A stretch of DNA of 64,000 bases, from contig JAYKKT010000079.1 in NCBI GenBank assembly GCA_036023115.1, positions 8,417,501 through 8,481,500 on the forward strand, in the 5' to 3' direction. Position numbers and translations under genes: made by a program. Each line of letters opens with the position of its first letter. Position 1 is the first letter of the stretch. Below, in pieces: positions 55,739 to 64,000 of this stretch. Under the pieces are notes generated by a model. The model searched no databases. It was not told where the DNA came from and saw only the letters and a program-made list of their open reading frames with translations. Source of the DNA: Brasenia schreberi (lineage: Eukaryota > Streptophyta > Magnoliopsida > Nymphaeales > Cabombaceae).

Positions 55739-57908
55739 ACATTATGTTGAAACATGAAGAGTGGAACGACAACTTTTCTCATTTCTCAACACACATTTAG
55801 TCGGATAAGTTGTATGTGGGTGCAAGTAGAACCCTAAGATACTTTTGATATTATAAGCAGAATCACATTTTAACAAATTGTCAACAGAAGTCTAATAGAT
55901 ATTTGGTGGTCTTTAAACCTCAAGAGATAAGAAAGGAAGATGAAGCAAAGGGTTCTATGCTTCCAATATAATGAAAAAACTAGAATATTTAAAAAACATA
56001 AAACTTTGAATTTAAAAACGAAATGAGTGACAAACCCAGATACAATAAGCTTCAAGAGAAACACCTTCGTTGTTTATTAAGTTAAAATAAGACTTATTGC
56101 TAGAACTATGAGTGTGATAGGTTGAGATAGAACCACAAAGGACAAAATATTCGTACATATTCTATTTTAAGAAAGTTTATGCCGAACCTTATATGATCAT
56201 AATAAAGAAAGTTTTGTATAGATTTACATCATTACTACACACATACACCTAATTACAAAGTGCATACCTCATTTTCCTTTCTACTTTCTACCATTCTCAC
56301 TTTCACGTGACTCTCTCTTCTTCACCTCTCCCCCTCCCTCCCCCCCCCCCCCCCCCGCTGTCACCTACATCTCACGCATGAGAGGCACACACACGTAACA
56401 TTAGACCCGTCTCTCCCGTAAAAAGCTCTCTCTCATGTAATCCATATATTTAAAGTTGTTGAAGACTTCTGTTTACCTCCCAAGTGGCATGTGTGCACAC
56501 ACACGTAACATTAGAACTTTTGAATTTGTCAAAAATATATGATCGAATCTCAACTAGCGTAAGTGAACCGTTGAAACTTGAATGTGCCACCTTGCAATAT
56601 TTTAACTAGGACACAAGCCAACCAGATCATGACACACCTAGGGTACGGGCTCCACACCTCAGAAAACCAAGACCCAGATATACCAAAATTAGGATCTCAG
56701 CAGCCCTCATTCTTAATTCAATTCAAAATAATAACCAAATCCAGCCTAAACAACAGAATCCAACCCATCGAGCGCTAATCCAACTCGATCTGAGTGTGGC
56801 GGGTAATACCCATTCCAAACTAGCGAGAAAAATCTCTAAGCTAATCCTTCGTCGTTCCGTCGCAATCATCTGCGTACAGTGGAATAGCGACGAATTGGCT
56901 TGGCATGGAACTTTTCCCTCGCCTGACGGTGGCCACTAAGGCCTTCACTACTTCCTCGCTATTTTCTGCAGTCATAAAACTCAATTTAGTAGAAAAGAAA
57001 AATGAACACTCTCAAAGGCATGTTTGGCCAAAATATACCAGAATTTAGTTCCTTTGGTCCTTGGGAGTAAAAGGAAACTTAAAACTTAAAAATACTAATA
57101 CTTCGTGCTTCTAAAAGTACATTTGGCATATAGTATAAAACAGCATCTAGGACTCCTAACCATTTGTGCTACAAGAAAATGTAATAAAATAGAAGTAAAA
57201 GAATACCTCTAGGAATGGGTATACCAATGAAGAGGCCTACATGGAAACCGCACTAGGATTGGAGTTTTTTCTAAGGCAAGCTTCTTTGCTCAAAGAAAGC
57301 CTTCTATGGGTTGAAACATGTTCCTAATACCCAATTTGATAAATTTAGTAGATTTATAATTCATTATGGTTCCAGTACCTCCTATAGTGAAACTACTCTC
57401 TTTACAAGGAAAGTTGCTATGGATTGTTATTTTACTCTATATAGATAATTTTGACTCGGAGAAACAGCATCACAAGGGGCTGGGACAACCCAGCATAAAT
57501 TTCCAAAGCTAGGACTCTCAGCTAGGCAATTTGCTTCACTTTTGCTTGCACAGATGAGTATTGCATGTGGCAATCGGTCCCCTTTTTGTTTGTCTAGCAG
57601 CAAAATGCACTTAACACTGTGATTCAACCCCCCAGTTTCAGTCTGAGTTGCGCTGTTTGCAAGTAACATATTCGAGTTTCAGAAGGAATTGGCTTGATAA
57701 ATTAAAGGACTTGTGATATAGAACTTTAAAAAATATTTGCTCTTATTCCCATCAAGTGAACAGTTACAAGGTCATCCTGAGTTCCTTCTCAGAATCTCCA
57801 TAATACAGGATCAGTCGAGTTTATGCCTTCTTTTAAAGTGTGTTTCATGACCTTTTGTTTTGGGTTTGATTTATATAATAAGCCATCCTGTGTGACCTAT
57901 CTTTAGTG
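55739..57908. other. Intergenic DNA, one possible exon
   Basis: A C17 run is at about 56340-56356. ACACACGTAACATTAGA occurs twice (about 56389 and 56499), a small direct repeat. Apart from the candidate exon at 56841-56965, nothing is supported. Confidence 0.5.
56841..56965 (-). CDS. Possible terminal exon of an unrecognised gene
   Basis: On the minus strand TTTTATGACTGCAG (a good acceptor) is followed by 41 open codons ending in TAG. They read NSEEVVKALVATVRRGKSSM, then PSQFVAIPLYADDCDGTTKD. The base composition is more GC-rich than the surroundings. I do not recognise the protein. Upstream exons would lie at higher coordinates; a 80-codon open frame at 57427-57669 on the same strand is one candidate neighbour but has no clear splice link. 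Confidence 0.25.
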
Positions 57909-58334
57909 TGTTAGAATGTGAATCTAAGTAGGAAATGGATCCTTAAGATCCAGTTCTATTTAGTTTGGTTTTACTTATGTAGTTTTGGATTGGAATGGCT
58001 CATCAAGATCCCTTTGCATTAGTTGAGATGGAGCGTATAAACCTCTTTTGAGGTCTTGTAAAGGAGGAAGCCATTTGAATGAAAATCCGACCTTTTAGAA
58101 ATAAGCATCATTATCTTCTTCTATTTGGTCTTAATTGAACAACCATGAGTATGTTCGCCTATGCGATGCGATGTAAGAGAAGTGAGAGTGGTATTGCACA
58201 CGAGGGAAGGACGCCAGTAGAAAAAGGCATGGTCTTGCCCAAGTGGGTTGAATGAGGGCGGCAGCCATTGTTGCCATCACTAGGCGCTTCTAAGGATAAA
58301 ATCTTGAAGTCTAATAGAAGGACCATGATATACA
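57909..58334 (+). repeat. Possible LTR followed by a PBS-like site
   Basis: TGTTAGAATGTG... to ...ATATACA, followed at 58335 by TGATATCAAAGAATAAAG, which resembles a tRNA-Met-type PBS. It could be the 5' LTR of the Gypsy element whose gag relic is at 59640-59999. No second copy is in the window, so the call is tentative. Confidence 0.35.
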
Positions 58335-59639
58335 TGATATCAAAGAATAAAGGTCATGCTTGACAGCCTACAATGGTGATCTTAGTGGTAGAATTGTCCA
58401 GGGATGTGCACAAAACCCGGTTGTGGAAGATCTTGAATCAGTTGTCACTCGCCGGAAATATTTTTGACCGTTTCTAGTTCCACCTTGTTTGACTGATTGA
58501 TATTGTTTACTCCTGGTGGTTCTAGGTTGTTCCACAATTCAATTGGCAGCCTAACACAATGGAGGAGCTCAGCGGAAGTCCGTCGTTTGGTGGATGAACC
58601 CAACGGAACAGATTTACTACATAGTTCTCTTGTGCGAGCAAGATCGAACCACATTTGGTCCCGATCTGTTTTTCTTTTGCTGCTAGTTTGCGGGATCTTT
58701 GTGTTTCTGTTAAGGCTTGATTTTGTAAGAAAATCCATTGTAGAAACCCAACAAAAGTCGTGGCAAAAATATTTCTTTCTGCCGTTGCAAAACCGATATC
58801 TTGTTGGTCTTATTTTCGAACAGCTATTATTCAAGTGACTTTCAGCCGAAAGTTACCACCTTTGGGCAGCCTGGGATCAAGCAGAAACTACCATAGAGGG
58901 CTGAGTACAACCATGTTCCGGTGGATTGCGAATCAAGACAGACCAATCGGTGGATCGTGAACCAAGCCAAGGCTTGGTGGAGCGGTTCATTGTGTTGGGG
59001 ATGAGCCACTTTACATTTGCCTACTTTGGTTGCAGCTATGGATGGGCCAGGTGCACATTGGCTCGCTCATGGACCTGCTCGTGATGCTCATGTGGTGGTG
59101 GTGGCTCACATAAGGTCACATTTGGTATTTGTGTGAGGCAAACAAGCCACATTTACTTTTGCGCAAATTGGATGTGATCTGCATTTGCTCGCTTTTGGGC
59201 TTAATGGGACCTACATTCGATGTGCGAGTCCACATTTAGTTTTGGAGGACCCACATTAGAGAGAATTTTGCACAAGTGGATTAGTCACAGCTGAATTGTG
59301 GATATTGCATATATTCCATTTGAATTTCATTCAATTTAGTTGTCTTGCATTCTAGATCCAGTACATATTTATTCATACTGAGGCAGGACAAACTTAATAT
59401 GGATGTGAATAGAGAGCACTTCATATTTAATATAGGTTTATTTGAAAAGGCATCATCTGGAACCTTGTGGGCAGTGTAGCCTTCTCAAGTGGAGTGAACT
59501 AGGTGGGGGAGAGTGGTCTACTAATCTTTGATTAGTGTAAGGCCTCCTAGCAATAATGGTGCAGACTCGTTCACAAGCGATCGGTTCCCCTAACCCACCA
59601 TCCAAACCTTCCTTAGTTCAAGATTGCATGCCACCTATA
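58335..59639. other. Unrecognised, possibly leader of a Gypsy element
   Basis: No domain recognised. A CATTTG-rich stretch (59010-59240) repeats short words such as CACATTTG and CTCGC. Confidence 0.45.
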
Positions 59640-59999
59640 GAAAATTTGTTGGTGTAGATGGCACAATGTTTAGAACATATTAGTCAGTTAAAGACGGAGT
59701 TCTAGGCATTGAGGGAGGCCAGGGATACTGCGACTACTACAACTAGCATGACCAACTACTCCCATAGCATTGGTTAGTGCAGGCACCTGTCCTCTGGGTG
59801 CGTCCTCCCAGTGGAGTGAACTAGTCATTGTGCTGCCAATCCATGACCACCATGGTATTATGTGCAAGTTTAGAGTGCCGGATCCAAAATTGTTTAATGG
59901 CACCCAGGACCAAAAGATGGTGGAGAACTTTGTATGAGACATAAAGGAGTATTTCGAAGAAGCTAGCTTGAGGTTGACCAATGCGTAGTGGTAGTCTTG
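59640..59999 (+). pseudogene. Gypsy gag relic, interrupted by a Copia element
   Basis: With frame changes the plus strand reads MAQCLEHISQLKTEF, then FRVPDPKLFNGTQDQKMVEN, then DIKEYFEEASLRLTN. The middle block matches the common plant Gypsy gag start (VPEPK.F.G.RDAKE..NFL..ME.YF). It ends at 59999, where the Copia LTR starts. Confidence 0.65.
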
Positions 60000-60466
60000 T
60001 GTTGAGGTTGTTGTCGATCTCCAAAGTCGTCTGCCTTGTTTGGTTTGGTTTTGCATAACGAAAGTCAACTGTCTCTATGGTTTTTCTTTCTACTTTCTTT
60101 TCTTTCCAATGTTCTTTGTAGAAAGTGTAATAGAAGTGTATTTCGTTTTTGGGGTTACCCACATAAGGTTTTCTTAGAAGACGTAAAACATAGTATCAGT
60201 TTTTCTATATTCCAAGTTATGTATTCTGTATTTATACATGGCTTTTTGTCTTCTCTGTTTATAACTCTGGGCTTTTCCTTTTAACAGTCATATCTTTCTT
60301 TTATCCGGGAGATGCATGAGCTTTACTTTTGAAAAATAGAAATCGTTTTGTGGACATTTTAAATTTTGAAAATACGATCTCATGACATCCGAGAAGAGGG
60401 CCCTTCTTCCTATATTTCATAGTCGTTGTTAGCAATAGGGCCGAGAGTGGCCATCCACTACTTACA
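60000..60466 (-). repeat. 3' LTR of minus-strand Copia element
   Basis: 467 bases; on the plus strand it starts TGTTGAGG and ends CTTACA. It matches 63717-64000 over the available length (for example AGAAAGTGTAATAGAAGTG). Confidence 0.85.
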
Positions 60467-60772
60467 TCTCCCACTTAGCCACTAGAGCCAATCTGTTTGA
60501 TACACTGGCTTTCCTCCCACTACTTTGGGGTTTACCAAGTTGTATCTTATTTTCTTGTTGCATTTAAATTGAAACTTACATCCGTTATGCGTTTTTTCCG
60601 TAAACAATATATTTTTCCAGTTTAACTCCCAACTAAGTGTATTTTCTACACTTATATACTAGGCATATCTTAACCCCATATGGGTTACATGTTTAGTAAA
60701 CAATTCTTCTGAGATGCCTTTTGTTAAGGGGACAGCTAACATATCAATAGTTGGCATATAACATATAATTAT

Positions 60773-61200
60773 TTAATTTCTTTTGAGTATATCATGAACA
60801 TAGTGATATTTAACCACTATATGCTTGCTTCGTGAGTTATCAACTCCACTCTTAATAAGAGTAATTGCTACACTATTGTTACAATATATAACAACTGGCT
60901 CGTTGGCTATATCCAATTTCAAATCACGTATGAAGCAGCTTATCCAAACGGCACTAATAGTAGCCAAACTGCAAGCAACGTACTCAACCTCTTGTGTATG
61001 CAATACTACACAACCTTGTTTTTTGCATGCTCAAGAAATTGCACCACCTTCAAATAAGAATATTTGTCCCGAGATTGATTTGCTGTCATCTTTTCTCTCA
61101 GAAAGTCAGCATCTGAGTAACCTATCACTTTCAGTTCATCTACTTGAAAACAAAGTTTCAAGTTTTTTGTTCCTTTAAAATATCTCAAAATCCTTTTCAC
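60773..61200 (-). pseudogene. Copia RNase H region
   Basis: Two frames on the minus strand. 61006-61200 has MKRILRYFKGTKNLKLCF and VIGYSDADFL (the RT-RNase H linker and first catalytic Asp). 60773-61003 has EVEYVACSLATISAVWI, VIYCNNSVAITL (CDN normally; here CNN) and SKHIVVKYHYVHDILK. Typical of plant Copia polyprotein ends, with degraded active-site residues. Confidence 0.82.
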
Positions 61201-61488
61201 AACTATCCAATGTTGCCATATAGGATTACTTTGATATCTACTTACAAGACCAACAACAAAGCTGATATAAGATCTTGTTTATAATATAACATATATCAGG
61301 CTGCCCACAAACTGTGCATTAGGAACATTGGGCTTATCGTCTCCTTCACCGAGACAATCAACCTTGCTCAATTTAACCCTTTTTGCAACAGGTGTAGATG
61401 CAGACTTGCATTCACCTATTTTAAACTTTTTGAGGATATAATCAATATATCTTTCGTGACTTAAGCATAGAAGTTTTGATTCTCTATC

Positions 61489-62043
61489 TCAAGAAATCTT
61501 TATACCTAGGATATAGGATGCTTCACCCATATCCTTCATTTTGAACCTTGAGTTTAACCCTGACTTGGTTTTAACAATCATCTCATTGTCATTCTGAGTC
61601 AACAATATGCCATCTACATATAAAGATAGGATGACAAAGTGGCTCCCACTATTCCATACATATACACAGTGATCAAGTTCATTAGCCACAAACCCAAGTT
61701 CAACTGTGACATTTTGAAAAGTCAAATACCATTGGCGAGGTGACTGTTTCAGGTTATATAGGGATTTTCTCAACCTATATACTTTATCTTCTTGGCTTGC
61801 AATTTTATATCCTTTAGGCTGCAACATTTATATGATTTCATCTAAATCTCCATTTAGAAAAACAATCTTTACATCTAATTGATGTAAATCTAAATCATAA
61901 TATGCTGATATAACCAGGATTATTCTAATGGATGCAAATTTTGCAACTAGAGAATATGTCTCAACATAACCTATTCCTTTATTTTGCGAAAAATCCTTTG
62001 CAACCAACCTTATTTTAAACTTATTAATTAAACCATCAACCAT
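61489..62043 (-). pseudogene. Copia reverse transcriptase fragment
   Basis: 61828-62043 holds FKIRLVAKDFSQNKGIGYVE and LHQLDVKIVFLNGDLDEII, with motif A as QLDVKIVFLNG (the usual DVKTAFL). 61489-61827 continues with MLQPKGYKIASQEDKVYRLR, SLYNLKQSPRQWY and LSLYVDGILLTQND, where the catalytic YVDD has become YVDG. The two lie in one frame separated by a stop. The catalytic change means no RT activity even without the stop. Confidence 0.88.
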
Positions 62044-62661
62044 ATATTTCTTTTTGAGAACCCATTTATAACCTATAGCTTTTCTTCCATAATGGCCTTG
62101 ACTATTGTATCATCCTTGAGAAAATGTGTTATACCTTTTTCTTTCCTCATTTGTTGCTATTATAGTAGGAGGTAAAATAGTTTCTTTTAGTACATAATCG
62201 ACTTCTTCTAAAGTTAAGGTCAGTGGTATTCTTCTTTCGAAGGTTTCAAAATTTAAGCCATTTAACTTTTCTGTCTTTGTCAATTCAGATGCGCAAATTC
62301 TTCAAGTCATTTTTCTTTTTAAACTTTTAGCAAAAACTATAACTAAAGAGTCTGTACATTTTAAGACAGAAAACATAAAAGCATGCATAAGATGAATTTA
62401 CATAAGAAATTTCATAAATAATCACAAAAAATTAACCAAGCACCTAAATACAATATTTACAAGTTGTAGATACTAAGCAATAAATATAACATGACTCAGT
62501 ACTGTAGTTTATTTAACTTACAAGTACCATCAGTAAAAACTAGGGAGTTAATATTTCTAGACACCATTCTTTAGTTTATTTAACCTGCAAGTATTATTCT
62601 GAAAAAAATGTAAAAAATCAAGACTCAATGTGAAAAAATATTGTTCATGATATTTCATAGA

Positions 62662-62945
62662 AAGTGCAAGGGCATTTTTGTACTTTTTAAGGAGGTATAA
62701 CAGATATTTTGTAAGATAATCAGGGCTATATCCATAAAATCACCAAAATTGTAGGTTCTGTAATATTTTGAAATGTCCAAGAGTAAAACAGTAAAACTAT
62801 ATCCTATTATTTTGTACTTTTCGAGAAAGTATAATGGATATTTTGTAAGACAACCAGGGTTATATCCATAAAATCACAAAAATCTAGGGTTTTATAATAT
62901 TTTGAAATGTCCAAGGGTAAAATAGTAAAACTATACCTTGCTATT
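62662..62945. repeat. Tandem duplication of about 142 bp inside the Copia element
   Basis: Two copies contain GATATTTTGTAAGA, TATATCCATAAAATCAC and TAATATTTTGAAATGTCCAA in the same order. Non-coding. Confidence 0.85.
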
Positions 62946-63271
62946 TGTAGTTTCACCGACTATGGGGGTAGAAAAGATTTTTTACACTGACAAGGGTACA
63001 ATTATCTTTTCACTCCAAAATATCTGGATATTTCTATAATTTTTCCCTTTGGTATTGCGTAAAATCCATTTTTGTGAAGGGTAAAATAGTCATTTCACAC
63101 TTCAAAACTGTTGTCGTAGGCGGTTTCCTATCCACATTTTAAAAAAACCGTGGGGCTGCCCCTATTGTCGCCTGACTATGGTCATCGCCCTTCCATGTTC
63201 TTTCTTCTCTACCTCAGGGCTTTTTAGCCTCCAATGTTTTTCCACCTCCGACCTTCAGCCTCTAGCCATTT

Positions 63272-63541
63272 TTGCCTTCTGTTTTTCTTCCCTGCGGCTC
63301 TTTTCTGCCTTTGCTTGGCCTCGGGTCGCTATTGCCTAGCCTCGGCTTGGCCTCTTGCCGTCTTAGCCTAGCCTCTGGTCACCTTGATTTGGCCTTTGTC
63401 TACCTCGGCTTGGCCTCGAGTAGCCTTGGTATGGCCTCAGGCTGCTATGGTTTGGCCTCGGGTCACCTTGGCCTTGCCTCGGGCCGTTGCAGCTTGGCCT
63501 CAACCCACATTGGTTTTGCCGTAGGCTACCTTCATCGGTAG
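63272..63541 (+). repeat. 21-bp GC-rich minisatellite (heptad-coding)
   Basis: About ten units of roughly CTTGGCCTCGGGTCGCCTTGG. One frame stays open and gives repeated LGLASG-type heptads (SLGLASC, HLGLASG and variants). It is antisense to the Copia element and lies in its rearranged interior. Probably a simple repeat and not a gene. Confidence 0.75.
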
Positions 63542-63701
63542 CTTTCGGCTGTTTGTTTACAGCTTTTCTCTTTTTCTCTCTATTTTCTATTTTAAAGGAA
63601 AAAATTCAATTTATGCCAAAAAACTCTTTCTGATTCCTCTCTAATTTTTTTTTTAATGCAAGACCGCGTACCTCTTTATTGTTATCGTAGAGCTCCAACC
63701 T

Positions 63702-63714
63702 GGATCTGATACCA
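63702..63714 (-). other. Primer-binding site of minus-strand Copia element
   Basis: TGGTATCAGATCC on the minus strand, two bases from the 5' LTR border at 63717. Confidence 0.8.
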
Positions 63715-63716
63715 AA

Positions 63717-64000
63717 TGTTGAGACTGTCGTCGATCTTCGAAGCCATCTGCCTTGTCTAGCTCGATTGTGCACAACGAAAGTTGACTACCTCTGTGGTTT
63801 TTCTTCTTGCTTCCTTTCATTTTCTGTGTTTCTTCTAGAAAGTGTAATAGAAGTGTATTTCATTTTTGGGGTTACCCGTAGAGAGTTTTCTCAGAAGATG
63901 TAAAATAAAATATCAGTTTTTCTATATTCCACGTTATGTAAACTCTGTATTTATACATGACTTTTTGTCTTTTGTGTTTACCACTATGGGTTTTCCCTTT
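63717..64000 (-). repeat. 5' LTR of minus-strand Copia element (partial)
   Basis: On the plus strand begins TGTTGAGACTG and matches 60000-60290. Cut by the window end. Confidence 0.85.

Larger units (their letters stand above)
60000..64000 (-). mobile_element. Minus-strand Copia element (runs off the window)
   Basis: The 3' LTR is on the left (60000-60466), the 5' LTR on the right (from 63717, cut by the window end). PBS: TGGTATCAGATCC on the minus strand (63702-63714). PPT: AAGTGGGAGA on the minus strand, adjacent to 60466. RNase H and RT remnants lie at 60773-62043. Between about 62340 and 63700 the expected gag and integrase region is replaced by non-coding repeats. So it is a rearranged, non-autonomous copy. 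It inserted into a Gypsy gag relic. Confidence 0.85.

Noticed and set aside
63272..63541. 89-codon frame as a real protein gene
   Set aside because: It consists almost only of a 21-bp repeat, lies within a retroelement, and opens by virtue of the repeat.
1..64000. tRNA, rRNA or other structured RNA genes
   Set aside because: No tRNA cloverleaf or rRNA core sequence was seen. The tRNA-like motifs found are retroelement PBSs and a possible SINE B-box.

Overview
This window looks like a gene-poor, repeat-rich stretch of a flowering-plant nuclear genome. The evidence is two intron-containing plant-type genes (a secretory carrier membrane protein and a GID8-like CTLH protein), captured fragments of plant genes (PPR, histone H2A, Sec23/Sec24-like, U-box-type kinase), and several plant transposon classes. 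I cannot name the species. Much of the window is transposable element, and many insertions are nested, so their order can be read from target-site duplications (TSDs).

Layout. 1-4544: a minus-strand RTE-type LINE fragment, split at 853-857/3839-3843 by a complete 2.98-kb LTR element. That element has no recognisable gag or pol and instead carries fused pieces of host genes (Sec23/24-like, PPR, H2A, more PPR) plus a 52-bp minisatellite. 4560-7828: a nearly full-length but frameshifted RTE LINE. 8221-8414: a 194-bp SINE-like element made of the two ends of that LINE family, with a perfect 17-bp TSD. 8941-13737: an internally deleted Copia element whose 5' LTR was split by a 3.1-kb hAT transposon with a decayed transposase.

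14023-27123: eleven exons (256 codons) of a minus-strand SCAMP gene. The last exons (fourth membrane span and C-terminus) were not found. Its 7.1-kb intron 10 holds LINE remnants, a TIR element that captured a U-box-kinase-like fragment, a Copia 5' end and another hAT-like element. 27124-35686 is intergenic between the two divergent genes, with a Gypsy gag relic and a 35-bp LINE stub.

35687-45628: a complete six-exon GID8-like gene (226 aa; LisH-CTLH-CRA) on the plus strand. Intron 3 carries repeats plus LINE and hAT relics, and intron 5 carries a 2.9-kb LINE. 45629-64000 has no confidently recognised host gene. It holds a 5'-truncated LINE (48809-49829), a Gypsy-like relic (about 53470-55738), a possible LTR with PBS, a Gypsy gag relic, and a minus-strand Copia element (60000 to the window end) inserted into that gag relic.

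The most unusual objects are the gene-capturing LTR element (858-3838), the TIR element with a captured kinase fragment (15129-17023), and the LINE-end SINE (8221-8414). All identifications are by eye. No database search or alignment program was run.
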